Position numbers and translations under genes: made by a program
DNA from: Nemertoderma westbladi
Lineage: Eukaryota > Xenacoelomorpha > Nemertodermatida > Nemertodermatidae
Direction: 5' to 3'
Assembly: GCA_032718475.1 (NCBI GenBank)
Contig: JAUCBJ010004331.1
Location: 1 to 64,000, forward strand
DNA: 64,000 bases
Shown: piece by piece, positions 10,151-21,248 of the stretch
Layout of the letters: each line of letters starts with the position of its first letter
Position numbering within the stretch: the first letter of the stretch is position 1
The notes under the pieces: generated by a model
Told to the model about the DNA's origin: nothing
The model's input: only the letters and a program-made list of their open reading frames with translations
Database searches by the model: none

Positions 10151-10920
10151 TAACCACAGTGAGCGAAAGCAGTACTTTATTGCTTGTTTTCTACAAATTT
10201 TACTGAGAAATGAATTTTGGATAAAAAAATGTTATCAAGGGAAAATATAGATAAAAAATATATAAAAATATGGTTGACAAAGCTACCTATATTAATTCTC
10301 AGAAATCTATCGAAAATAATACGTAATTATTTACATTCTAAATTACATATTATGTCTTTCACTATATATTTTTCACTGGCCATGCAGCTGCTATATATTA
10401 TAACGAAAAAAATGTTTGATAAAATACGTAAACATCAATAAAATCAATTCATATAATTATAGTTATGTCGTTGTAATGTTGCTTTAAGTGCCTACAATAT
10501 ATTACACCAAGGTATTTTATTCCCATGCAATCAAAATTATTTGAGGGAGAGAGCAGTGGTAGCCAAATCACAAATTGAAATCACTATCGAATGACATTTA
10601 TTTACCACATTCCATGTGACACCGACAACCTCGTAAGAAACTAAATTATTCCGTAAATTGCTGGTTCCGTAATTTAATATAATAAATTACCAAATCCTCC
10701 TACCTAATAACCACAGCTCGTATCCATCCATATGTTGGGGGCTGTTGACACTTGAAGAGAGAGGTGACCATAAGACACATGATATGTTTAATATTCTTGA
10801 GAAGTTTTAGGGTGAAGGGTGAAGGGTTAATTAAAAAACCTCTCTGCATGTTAAATTATCCTAATGAGCAAAAATGCTCATTGTTCACAACATTGTATCA
10901 CATTGTATCACAACATTGTT
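10151..10920. other. AT-rich spacer, no gene seen
   Basis: Short frames only, with no recognisable product. Confidence 0.4.
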
Positions 10921-11150
10921 CACAACATCCTCATTGTACTACCACAATGGAATTTGTAATTTTCTGACAAATATAATAATACATGTTATTGTTGAAATTT
11001 TATTTTTATTTCTTTATAACTTTAAAACACCATCCATCACAACATCCTCATTGTACTACCACAATGGAATTTGTAATTTTCTGACAAATATAATAATATT
11101 ATATGTTATTGTTGAAATTTTATTTTTATTTCTTTATAACTTTAAAACAC
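10921..11150. repeat. Direct tandem duplication, ~117-bp period
   Basis: Bases 10921-11030 are repeated at 11038-11150 (cacaacatcctcattgtac start, ctttataactttaaaacac end), almost unchanged apart from a 3-base difference near atacatgtta/atattatatgtta. The segment just before (10880-10920) has smaller cattgtatca and cacaacattg repeats. Confidence 0.92.
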
Positions 11151-11303
11151 CCAAAAATAGGTTTAAATTTATTGAGACAGTATGCAAAAAAGAGCACACA
11201 GATAATTTGAGTCGAATGCTACTATGTAACACTGTATTACATACAAGACTACTTACTATTCAGAACTCTAAAGAGGGAGCCCCAACCAACGGGGATGCGT
11301 TAA

Positions 11304-11590
11304 GCGGACGCGTCAAACAGACGTGTTAAGTGGACGCATCAGGCGGATGCGTCAAGTGGACGCGTCAAGCGGACGCATCAAGCGGACGCGTTCAAGCGGG
11401 CGCGTCAAGCGGACGCGTCAAGCGGACGCGTCAAGCGGACGCGTCAAGCGGACGCGTCAAGCGGACGCGTCAAGCGGACGCGTCAAGCGGACGCGTCAAG
11501 CGGACGCGTCAAGCGGACGCGTCAAGCGGACGCGTCAAGGGGACGCGTCAAGCGGACGCGTCAAGCGGACGCGTCAAGGGGACGCATCAA
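11304..11590. repeat. 13-bp tandem array (copy 2), GCGGACGCGTCAA
   Basis: About 22 units homologous to 6704-7055, including the same irregular leading units. Here the array is preceded by an intact ggggatgcgTTAA, the TTAA that in copy 1 adjoins the piggyBac-like element. Confidence 0.95.
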
Positions 11591-11662
11591 GGGCCAGTGA
11601 ACGGTTTACTGGCCCGTTCAGCCCTTAATTTCCGCCAAATCATATTTTGCACGATTGTATGT

Positions 11663-11748
11663 GTGTATGTTTGTTGCGATCGTAATACTTATTATTAGGC
11701 TATACTGTAGCCTAATAATAATGTATTACGATCGCAACAAACATACAC
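11663..11748. repeat. Long hairpin, ~40-bp arms
   Basis: GTGTATGTTTGTTGCGATCG and the following ~20 bp are mirrored almost perfectly by the downstream arm ending CGATCGCAACAAACATACAC. The loop is only a few bases (ctatactgtag). It could be a recent palindrome or a small-RNA hairpin precursor. Confidence 0.9.
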
Positions 11749-12030
11749 TGGGGCTGTCTGTAGCATATACACCAATTTATCATTTGCTCAGTATAATTAA
11801 TTGTACTGAGTTGTATTAATACCGTACTCTGTACATTTTACTATTCGATATTGGCTTTGACGCGTGGCGCGTCCGCCTGGTTTGGGGCTCCCCTCATAGA
11901 CTTCAATGCTTTCTATAATTTTGATGCATTGGCAAAATAGGTCAGAGACCTAAAATTAATTTGACACGTCCGCGTGACGCGTTGGTTGGGGCTGCTCTCT
12001 TATGAACCCATGAAACCTATTTTATAATCT

Positions 12031-12185
12031 ATATTATGTTATAGTGCATTATGATAATGCTCTCCATAGCGAAAAATATCAACCGCACCTATTGGGGCTC
12101 GAACCCGGTACCTAGGTTTCAAACTTCCGGTTAACATCGGTTTCGCTGTGGAGAGCAATATCATAATGTACTATAACATAATATA
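12031..12185 (-). repeat. Hairpin-flanked tRNA-like (SINE-head-like) segment
   Basis: The arms tgttatagtgcattatgata + GCTCTCCATAGCGAAA and their inverse (TTTCGCTGTGGAGAGC ... catattatagt-type) enclose a minus-strand segment with an RNA polymerase III promoter layout. Box A-like CAGCGAAACCGA is followed about 30 nt later by box B GGGTTCGAGCCCC (complement at 12094-12106). The 3' acceptor strand does not pair as in a working tRNA, so this is a tRNA-derived remnant, not a tRNA gene. Confidence 0.6.
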
Positions 12186-12293
12186 TATATTAAATTTGCC
12201 GTCACCCACCCCACAACAATTCATTTATATTTTATAATCGTGACGCGTGACGCATCCGCTTGACGTTTCCGCGTTGGTTGGAGCTCCTCCTTA

Positions 12294-13133
12294 ATAAATT
12301 GTTTATTAATTCTACACTACAAATTTCCCTAACGAAACTAATAAGACAAGGAATATGTATTTTATCAATTTTTATATTTATGCAGATATAGTAAGTAATA
12401 TATATTTTTTAATGAATTTTTTGTTGTACATGATCTTGCTTATAAAAAAAGGTTCTTTTTGAGAAAAGACATTGGCGACACTATGCCATCGTTATGAACG
12501 GATTGGAGAACCTATACGACTTTCAGGAAACACTGGAAAATTGGCACGTATGTAGCTAGAGGAAGAATGCGTGATTATGGTACTACTATAGACCCTAATA
12601 AGGCCCAATTTACTTCGTGGTTCGCCCCATAACATAGAATGGTACATATAGAGAGAAAAAAAGAAACTAAAATATATAACTTAAGTATACGAACTTGGGT
12701 GCCTCTTCATATTGGAATGGTTGGACCGCAAGACTTCAGTCCTGGAGGCCGACTTTGCTAAGAGGTAACCAACCATAACTATTTAGTTAGTTAGTTATGT
12801 TTATTGACAATATTATTATATATAAATTAGATACACAGAGAGATCTAAATTAATCAGTGAATAATATACAGTATATATTGTCCAATGGGACTGACAACCA
12901 AAAATATAGAATACAACAAACAAATTATAAGACAGCACGATACACTACCTACTAATTGTTGGTGCTCGCGTACATAGCAGACTCAATATATTCACAAAGA
13001 GAACTATAATCAGTGGTACTAAAAAGTGTTACTAACGAATGCAAATTTAACGATGGATTACAGTCGCGCATGGGTTTGGTCAAAGGGCAGGTAAGGAGAG
13101 CATGGCACTCATCCTATAGTGACACTGGAAGCA
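12294..13133. other. Spacer, no gene seen
   Basis: AT-rich with a ttagttagttag motif near 12783. No supportable gene. Confidence 0.4.
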
Positions 13134-13378
13134 GGACAATTCGGTCCCGGATAATTCGGTCCGGACAATTCGGTCCCGGACAATTCGGTCCCGGACAATT
13201 TGGTCCCATTAATTTTGTGTTTTGGGACCGAATTGTCCGGGACCGAATTGTCCGGGACCGAATTGTCCGGGACCGAATTGTCCGGATACTGACTAGGACA
13301 ATTCGGTCCCAAAACATGCATATTAATGGGACCGAATTGTCCTGGACCGAATTGTCCAGGACCGAATTGTCCGGGACC
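13134..13378. repeat. Inverted 15-bp arrays, GGACAATTCGGTCCC (left)
   Basis: Five forward units, a loop (attaattttgtgtttt), four reverse units (GGGACCGAATTGTCC), then one forward unit, a second loop (aaaacatgcatattaat) and about four reverse units. The unit shares AATTGTCCGGG with the 2740-4485 satellite but has GGGACCG where that has GGGTCGG. Confidence 0.93.
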
Positions 13379-14060
13379 AAATTTAATTGGTAATATATAA
13401 TGGTGAATGTTCTGGAACCTTAATATATATTGTTATATGGTAGCTAGTGTTTTTTTTACTAGCTAGTATTTTTTTTTTTTTTTAATTTACTTTTTTTTGT
13501 TAACATTATTATTTATGGTAGCTATGGTGTTTTTATGGAGCTTGTGAAATTTACTAACTAGTAATAGTATGTATTTAAAATGTTTAAAACTGTTTTTTTA
13601 ATATAGTGTACTATAGTGTATACTAGTATAATATAGTATATGCTATAGTGTATATAGTATACTGTATGTGTTGTTGGTTGGTTAACAAGCCTAAATTATT
13701 ATCCTATATAATAGCTGGATCTCATTCAGGGACTGTTATAATATCATCAATATTGTTGGTAATTAGTATAATCAGCAACAGTTTAGGCCTAATTCTGAAA
13801 TATCAATGTTTTCACAAGTGTTTTTATAATTTCAAGGAAATGCTAGCTAGTAAAAAAACACTAGCTACACCTTAATAAATAATATATAATAATGTTCTCG
13901 AACACATACCAATAACAAAAATAAAAAAAAATACAGTATTTTTTAAATTTCAAATAATTCTAGCAAGTAAATAACACTAGCTACCATAACAAATATCTCT
14001 ACTAATGTTCTAGAACATTCACCAATATCAAAAAAGCACTAAAAAGTTGCTATCATGAAC

Positions 14061-14257
14061 CGGACAATTCGGTCCCGGACAATTCGGTCCTAGGACAATT
14101 TGGTCCTAGGACAATTCGGTCCCGGACAATTCGGTCCCGGTCAATTCGGTCCCATTTATTTAGTGTTTTGGGACCGAATTGTCCGGGACCGAATTGTCCG
14201 GGACCGAATTGTCCGGACCGAATTGTCCGGGACCGAATTGCCGGGACCGAATTGTCC
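14061..14257. repeat. Inverted 15-bp arrays, GGACAATTCGGTCCC (right)
   Basis: Six forward units, a loop (atttatttagtgtttt, homologous to the left loop) and six reverse units. It can form a ~90-bp stem. Confidence 0.93.
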
Positions 14258-14668
14258 TACATCCACTGACACTTTGTCGCATTTACATACACGTTCGTCC
14301 CTCGGCATCCTACTCCACCGGCCACGTTCAACTTGTTAATCATGGGACATTAATCTAACCCGGGTAAACCATACGCGCTGGTAGTCTGGTATGTAACCAG
14401 ATGTTGTATATATCATTTGAACGGTACCGGTAGGGTTTAGCACCTCAATATAATTATGAAACTTCGTAGCAGATACCGGCTTAGCACGAATTGTAGTTAT
14501 TAAATTACCTACTAAGGCTGGCCGTGATAGCAAAGCACTGTTTACACCAGATAGGTAGCGAGCGCCCAATGTGTTCCCCTCTACACAGATATGCCTGGCT
14601 AAATAATACGGCAGATCAGGGTTCGAGTGCTCCGACATCTTTGCAATGAAGCGTTTTTGGGCCTCTCG
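14258..14668. other. Spacer, no gene seen
   Basis: A minus-strand open frame here (14336-14701) is only read-through past the LINE-A 3' end and matches no family I know. Confidence 0.4.
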
Positions 14669-14699
14669 TACTAGGATCGGCATGCTGCATTGCAGCTGC

Positions 14700-15215
14700 A
14701 TTTTTAAGAATGCTGTGCCGGCTTATCGACAAAATTGCACGCCACAACTCCCTATCACCCATGAGATTTGCTAGATCATCCGCATCTTCAAGGCCAGTGT
14801 CCTTTAAGATGCGTCTCAAGAAAGTCATGGGCTGTCCACCATGCTTATTCACTCCATGAGGCTGCCAAAGTACAAGATAATGCACTGGCTGGTCCTCACG
14901 GCGAAAGCAATGTCCTGCAAAGCGGAGGCGATTTTGTTCTAGTGTCAAGCTTGGGGGAACCAATGAGACATCTCCAATGTTATATAGTGTTTTGTTGGAG
15001 ATGTGTGCATTGAACTTGACACAATGAACCCGGCGTAGCATTCTTGTGAATGTGCCATCCAGAGATTTGGTGTCCTCAGCAGTTAGAGCACAGCATGGAC
15101 TCCCATAGAGGAGTACTGGAACTACTGCTGCTCTAAATAACCGGACCTTAAGTTTCCGATTAATTCTCGGTGACTTCCAAATCCTGGAAAGCCTATTCAA
15201 GGCTGCCCAGCCCAT
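14700..15215 (-). pseudogene. LINE-A C-terminal domain (A1)
   Basis: Continues the RT protein after a frame break: WAALNRLSRIWKSP, RLFRAAVVPVLLYGSPC, CVKFNAHISNKTLYNIGDVS, FRREDQPVHYLVLW, HGVNKHGGQPM, LRRILKDTGLEDADDLAN. LINE-A copies end soon after this with WR..FVDKPA..S and a stop. Here a 1-base change shifts the end into a different frame. No zinc knuckle is evident. Confidence 0.85.
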
Positions 15216-16890
15216 GCCTTTCCCTTACGTATTCGAAGGTCCCAGGTCCCAGGTAACAGAAGTCATCCACATGCTCAAGCATACCATCTTTTAAGCTTAT
15301 GCTCATCCGATCAAAGACTTGCTGAGGACTTTCAAAGTTAACTGTCAAAATGTTGGTCTTTCTGGAGTTAATAAAAAGACCAACACTAGAAGCAGCATGT
15401 TCTAATGAGCTGAGGAGCCGTTGGGCTCCATCTAGTGATTCTGAGAGTACTCCTAAGTCATCAGCAAAGTCTAGATCAGTTAGGTACTTGGCAGGATTTC
15501 CTCGACTTCTGGTGCCAGTAGGTCGAGTTATCATCACCCCATCATCATTATGATGATCTAAGGACATGCGTAGAACATAGTCAACAACAATTATGAACAA
15601 GAATGGTGCAAGTGTGTCTCCCTGGAGGACGCCCCATAACACTTCAAATGGTTCTGTGTCACCGTCAACAGTAGACACAAATGTTGTCGAACCATCGTAT
15701 ACTGATCTGATTGCTGCAATAATTTGATCAGGAATCCCATATAATGAAAGTATGCTGAACATACGTGAGCGAGAGAATGAATCAAAGGCCTTGAAGAAGT
15801 CAACAAAGATAACAGCCAGATGCCTGTCTTTCTTTTTTGATAACTCTTCAATTATCCTTCTAAGTGCCAAAATGGGCTCCATGGTCCCATGACCTTTACG
15901 GAACCCATTCTGATTTCCACGGAGCAGTCTATCAATGGGATCCCTGATGCGATTTAATAGAATTCTATTGTATAGCTTTGCAGCAATCGAGATCAATGAG
16001 ATTCCCCGAAAAGAACCATAGAGTGTTAGGTTGCCCTTCTTGGGAACTGGCACCAACTTATTTGTTGTCATTTCTTGTGGGACTCTTGTTGTACGGTACA
16101 TGTCTACTATGATGGGATAGATGAGCTTTAAACACTCAGGTATTTTAAAGACCTCAGGGGGAACACCATCTACTCCACTGGCACGATTGGTCTTAATGCT
16201 CTTTGCAGCAGACTTCACTTCTGCAAAGGAGATATCACCAATGGGAATATCTGGGAGTACAGACTCAGACACTTTTACTTCTATAAAGTTATCAGGCAAT
16301 ACCCTGTCATTATTGAGGAGCTTTTCAAAGTGGGCCTTCCAACCATTGAGGCGATCGGCTGGTGATTCAGCCTTAACCTTGGTGGTTGTTTGGCTTTTTC
16401 GACCAGCAAGCAAGTTAATCGATCTCCATGCCTGGGATGATTGCCTGCTGTCGTCAGCATCATTGATGGCATCAACCTGTTGGTTTATTAGCTCCTGTAA
16501 ATTAACGGAGTACTGCCTGTTCAGGGACCTAGATGCAGCCTTAACTGCATTCTTGGCCGCTGTAGTCTGTTTGAGTCGGGACTCTTTCTGTGCCTTGTAG
16601 AGGTCATTTCGGCACTTCTGAATTTTGTTGTCAGTCCAGGGGGCCCGTTTCCTGTTTCGAGGGTATACAGGAACTGTTTCTGCAGCTGCTAACTTAACTG
16701 CCTCTATGAAGGCAGTATAGCCCTCACAGTGATCTGCCGCCTCAGAGGCAAGAACCTCATACCTGTTGCTCAGCTGTAGTGTGAAGCTGGATCTCACACT
16801 TGGCTGTTGCAACAGAGAGGACCAGTCATGCCGTGGCAAGGCAGATTTCGTTGTTCTGCTAGCACGCAGACTAAGTCTTACCTTGGCCAC
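15193..16890 (-). pseudogene. LINE-A reverse transcriptase (A1)
   Basis: A 565-codon open minus-strand frame with the ordered RT motifs: SGVDGVPPEVFK, PVPKKGN, GSFRGISLISIAAKLYNRI, NQNGFRKGHGT, VIFVDFFKAFDS (first catalytic Asp), GVLQGDTLAPFLFIIVVDYV, and LTDLDFADDLGVL (FADD catalytic pair). A linker rich in basic and polar residues precedes it (RNRKRAPWTDNKIQ). The frame is lost just after the YLG box because about 25 bp present in other copies are missing near 15245. It copies LINE RNA at the target site in intact relatives; this copy cannot make a full protein. Confidence 0.92.
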
Positions 16891-16933
16891 AATAAGGCGG
16901 TGATCACTGGAGAAGGGTCGTAGTGTAAATGCA

Positions 16934-17345
16934 TTAGTCTTGTATAGAGCTCCTGTATTTCCTACGAAACAGAATATGGTCTATCTGGGACTTGTGACCA
17001 CTGGGTCCACTATGAGTCCACAGCTTTCCAGTTCGCTTCTTGAACTGGGTTCCAGCCGAAAACAATCCATTTCCAGAGATAAAATCCTGAAGATGGACAG
17101 AATTTCGGTTAACACTATTGCTATAGACCCAAGGCGATGTAGGTGATTGATGCAGACTTGCATTAAAGTCTCCTAGGAATGTTAAGAATGCATGCTGATC
17201 CACTCCATCAGTAGCTGCTTGTAGATTCTGGTAGAAATTTTCCACCTCCTCTCGTACCCGATCCACAGTGCTAGGAAAGCCAAGTTCGACTAAGCAGGTT
17301 TCACTGGGAGTCTGCACCCTGACACCAAGCAGACACCATACGCAT
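16934..17345 (-). pseudogene. LINE-A endonuclease domain, C-terminal part
   Basis: The minus-strand frame contains FLGDFNASLH (the GDFNA box of APE-type endonucleases) and SQIDHILFRRKYRSSIQD (the DHIL box), spaced as in LINE endonucleases. The catalytic SDHR box (SSDHRLIV) follows in the adjoining frame at about 16900. The N-terminal half of the domain is missing. The open frame continues past 17345 into LINE-B sequence, so the listed boundary is the likely junction and not a start codon. The domain would nick target DNA to prime reverse transcription. Confidence 0.8.
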
Positions 17346-17359
17346 ATATAACCTGTTAA

Positions 17360-18890
17360 TTGGTGCCAAATTAGCCGTAATCCAAGACTCGCAACCCTAG
17401 AAAAGACTGCACAAAAGAGCAAAAGACCAGCTTTTTGAGAGCAAATGGCATACTGGTATTTAGAGTGCAAAATACAACAAATTTGTTCATTGCCTCTGTG
17501 CGCCTACGTTCTTGTATATTCAACACAGAAGAAAACTTCCCATCTTCGGTGAAAGGAGAACCAAGGTAGATATAATCAGTACAGTGATTTACTGAGGTAC
17601 CATTGACGGTTAATATTTCGCGGTCTGAGGAACAGCCATTTACGACAAAAAACTTAGTCTTTTTTACATTAATGCACATCCCTGAACTATCCCAAAATTC
17701 AATTAATTTATAGAGTTTAAGTTCACAGTTTGCGCGAGATGTAGAAAGGATGACGGTATCATCCATCAGTAACAATAAATGCATATTACCTTGGAATCCA
17801 TCTAAATTTATAGCACTTTTTATTTTAGAAACCATGTCACCTATGTACATACAAAATAATACTATACTCGTTGGAGCACCCTGCCTTACACCTACAGTAG
17901 TTATAAACCACTCCGCTGCATTATTCAACAGAGTCTTAGTGCAACCGTGAATTGATAGTAAAGCACCAACATTCGTTTACTGCAACCATGCCTTAGGAGA
18001 CAATGAAAAAGTTTGTCCCTCGGAACTCTATCATAAGCTTTTGTGAAATCAACAAATAACACAACAAGTTGTCTTATTTGAAACAGTGTAATCAATTAAA
18101 AGTCTGAGTGTTACAATTTGCTCAGTGCAGCCCCCGCCCCTTGTGACCACCAGCCTGGCAGCAGTCAATATTAGCCCATTGTAACAAATGCCTATTCAAC
18201 AATAGATCATATATTTTCGCCAATGTGTCGATCAAACTAATACCGCGAAAATTATTGCAATCCATTCTGCTGCCAGACCCGCGCTTTTATAAAGTTACAA
18301 GTTTACTGTAGCACCATGAAACAGGGAACCAGCCATTCACAAATATACAGTTAAGCACGGCGTGTATAAATAAATACCAACCAACTACCGGGCAACCGTG
18401 TAATAAGACCTAAACTAGCACCAATGAAACCTTTATTGCAGTCCATACCACTAAGTACCTCACAAAATTCTTTATCGGAAAAAGGTTCATCCAGCACAGG
18501 GATACCGGGAACCTGCTCCAACTCGGCTAACAGAGCCGCACTGTCAAGAGGAGTAATCCCCTCTGGATCAAGCAGCTGTCTAAAGTGGTGCGTAAACTGA
18601 GAGTCAGTGGTAATTACTGCTGCCCGCAGGAGTGGCTAAATTACCCTTCCAGTCCAATGAGCGCCAAGTGAGGGTGGGAATATTTGCCAGCAAGATGTTA
18701 AGCCCACCAGTTCCTATGGTGAACATCGGCTCCGGAATTGCTACTTACTCTCGGTTTCTTACATTTATCTGCATTACTATTAATTATACCGGTACAGTCT
18801 AAAGCAGCGGAGTCAAGTGAACTCCTGTTACAAGGGTCGAATACTGGAGGATCCATAGCCAGCATCAATGCGGAAAAACTATGTAACGCT
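17360..18890 (-). pseudogene. LINE-B reverse transcriptase fragment
   Basis: A different LINE lineage lies on the minus strand between A1 and A2. From 5' to 3' it shows a pre-RT region (DEPFSDKEFCEVL, DCNKGFIGASLGLI), a frame-broken segment resembling LFVDFTKAYDRVPRDKL, then an open frame (17371-17928) with GVRQGAPTSIVLFCMYIGDM, LLLMDDTVILS at the catalytic box and DYIYLGSPF. The MDD box replaces the usual Y/FADD, and several stops lie upstream. The 3' part beyond LLYG-like FLGLRVLDYG is missing. Confidence 0.82.
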
Positions 18891-18891
18891 G

Positions 18892-20199
18892 GAACCCGGC
18901 GTAGCATTCTTGTGAATGTGCCATCCAGAGATTTGGTGTCCTCAGCAGTTAGAGCCCAGCATGGACTCCCATAGAGGAGTACTGGAACTACTGCTGCTCT
19001 AAATAACCGGACCTTAAGTTTCCGATTAATTCTCTGTGACTTCCAAATCCTGGAAAGCCTATTCAAGGCTGCCCATGCCTTTCCCTTACGTATTCGAAGG
19101 TCCTCACCTGACTTCCGGACCCATGATCCCAGGTAACAGAAGTCATCCACATGCTCAAGCATACCATCTTTTGAGCTTATGCTCATCCGATCAGAGACTT
19201 GCTGAGGACTTTCAAAGTTAACTGTCAAAATTTTGGTCTTTCTGGAGTTAATAAAAAGACCAACACTAGAAGCAGCATGTTCTAATGAGCTGAGGAGCCG
19301 TTGGGCTCCCTCTAGTGATTCTGAGAGTACTCCTAAGTCATCAGCAAAGTCTAGATCAGTTAGGTACTTGGCAGGATTTCCTCGACTTCTGGAGCCAGTA
19401 GGTGGAGTTATCATCACCCCATCATCATTATGATGATCTAAGGACATGCGTAGAACATAGTCAACAACAATTATGAACAAGAATGGTGCAAGTGTGTCTC
19501 CCTGGAGGACGCCCCATAACACTTCAAATGGTTCTGTGTCACCGTCAACAGTAGACACAAATGTTGTCGAACCATCGTATACTGATCTGATTGCTGCAAT
19601 AATTTCATCAGGAATCCCATATAATGAAAATATGCTGAACATACGTGAGCGAGAGACTGAATCAAAGGCCTTGAAGAAGTCAACAAAGATTACAGCCAGA
19701 TGCCTGTCTTTCTTTTTTGATAACTCTTCAATTATCCTTCTAAGTGCCAAAATGGGCTCCATGGTCCCACGACCTTTACGGAACCCATTCTGATTTCCAC
19801 GGAGCAGTCTCTCAATGGGATCTCTGATGCGATTTAATAGAATTCTATTGTATAGCTTTGCAGCAATTGAGATCAATGAGATTCCCCGAAAAGAACCATA
19901 GTGTTAGGTTGACCTTCTTGGGAACTGGCACCAACTTATTTGTTTTCATTTCTTGTGGGACTCTTGTTGTACGGTACATGTCTACTATGATGGGATAGAT
20001 GAGCTTTAAACACTCAGGTATTTTAAAGACCTCAGGGGGAACACCATCTACTCCACTGGCACAATTGGTCTTAATGCTCCTTGCAGCAGCCTTCACTTCT
20101 GCAAAGGAGATATCACCAATGGGAATATCTGGGAGTACAGACTCAGACACTTTTACTTCTATAAAGTTATCAGGCAATACCCTGTCATTATTGAGGAGC
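18892..20199 (-). pseudogene. LINE-A copy A2, RT only, truncated at both ends
   Basis: Similarity to A1 begins at GAACCCGGC (18892) and stops at ttgaggagc (20199). Both borders are sharp. It covers the RT from the LLNNDRVLPDN region through FADD to MLRRV. A 2-bp deletion near 19901 splits the frame into 19845-20201 and 18892-19876. An open frame continues past 18892 into unrelated DNA, but that is read-through. Confidence 0.9.
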
Positions 20200-21240
20200 A
20201 TGTTGGCCTGTACTAGGCTAACGGGGCTGAGTATCTATTGATGACAAAGCCATTGCGTAGCACAGCACGCTGTTTGTAGTCCAGTACAACGTTAGTACCA
20301 ATGTTCTCTGGACTGTCGCTCGCCTCACGAAAACGGAGTCGTAATCTCGCCATCTCCTTCCGAACTAAAGGATGCTAATCTCTCTTTAGATAAACCTTAG
20401 CAACTAACCCTTCGCATCCTTTCAGATTCCGAGCAACTCATTCTACAACTCAGCTACCCTCGTATTATCCTAATATGGGGGGGGGGGGGAGGGGGGAGAT
20501 AAGTGAAATGGATAATAATCTACATCCTAATGAAATCAAAACATAAACTGAAACCTGAACTAGTGACTCCGCGGCAAGGTTGTTCCTAATTTCAGGTCGT
20601 GTGAAAAAGTAAAAATTGTATCAGTTAAGTAATTTTGGCATAATAGTGATTTCAGTGCAGTGTAGTGGAACGAAGGCTATATCATAAAGTTCCATAATAA
20701 TTACCGTAATTAACATATAATGGATAAGTGATTAAAATTCAATGAATCACATCATCTCGAGTTCCCAGGTCAATGTAAGATGATACTGTTATTTTTCCAA
20801 AAACATCTGAATAGGCGTATGCATTTCATCAAGAAATGACCCTTATTAGTTGGCTGACACATGCATGCCATGTAAATATTTTACGGAATGTGTATCTCTT
20901 CTGCCATTTCTAAATGAAAAAATCGAAAAGTATGTACTTACATATATATTAAGAGAACGTGGCCTCGCCTGTGTACTCGGCAGTCTCCGGAGATCACTTC
21001 AGTTTGCGCTATTGCGTTCAAACTCATTGTGCCTTCGAGGGGGCCGTCAGCTTTGGCGGTTTCTAGGGTTTGGAGACAACCCAGTTCTGCGGTGTTTCGA
21101 CCTCGCCAAAAAGTACTGACCGCTATGTACTTTACTGTACTTACTCTATACTCCCCAGAGCAAATAACTGGTACTCATTTAGCTATTATATAAGTATACA
21201 AGGTAGCACTGAGCACTATCTAGTCCCTTCAGAGAATTAA
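20200..21240. other. Spacer with a G-tract
   Basis: No recognised gene. A G13-A-G6 tract lies at 20477-20496. The 89-codon frame near 20850-21119 matches nothing I know. Confidence 0.4.
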
Positions 21241-21248
21241 AGAATTAA

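Larger units (their letters stand above)
11271..12293. mobile_element. Composite inverted-repeat element with 13-bp array arm
   Basis: The left end reads AAGAGGGAGCCCCAACCAAC at 11271. Its complement appears three times on the right as alternative ends: ggtttggggctcccct (about 11880), gcgttggttggggctgctct (about 11979) and gcgttggttggagctcctcc (about 12271). Each is preceded by short GACGCGTG/GCGTCC remnants of the 13-bp repeat. One left end and three right ends suggest nested or repeatedly truncated copies of one non-autonomous family whose inner arms are 13-bp arrays. Confidence 0.65.
13134..14257. mobile_element. Foldback element with 15-bp-array arms
   Basis: Both ends are hairpin arrays of GGACAATTCGGTCCC. 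The inner flanks are also inverted copies: ggtgaatgttctggaac and tggtagctagtg near 13410-13450 mirror gttctagaacattcacc and cactagctacca near 13985-14030. The whole 1.1-kb unit is thus a large imperfect inverted repeat with an AT-rich centre and no convincing coding sequence. Confidence 0.75.
14669..17345 (-). mobile_element. LINE-A copy A1 (5'-truncated, decayed)
   Basis: Read on the minus strand this holds, in order, the C-terminal part of an AP-endonuclease-type domain, a reverse transcriptase, a C-terminal domain and a short 3' tail (TGCAGCTGCAATGCAGCATG then CCGATCCTAG). The same order recurs in copies at 18.9-20.2, 28.0-28.8 and 55.7-59.1 kb. The 5' end is truncated within the endonuclease, where it meets an unrelated LINE at about 17.35 kb. 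At least one deletion (near 15245) and small indels break the frame. The endonuclease and RT arrangement is that of APE-type non-LTR retrotransposons. I leave the clade open (RTE-related is possible). Confidence 0.9.

Noticed and set aside
12480-12650. Possible coding patch (gttatgaacggattggagaa...)
   Set aside because: Stops in all frames within about 60 codons and no motif recognised.
14336-14701. 121-codon minus-strand frame beyond the LINE-A 3' end
   Set aside because: It starts inside the LINE-A 3' tail and runs into unrelated sequence; simple read-through.
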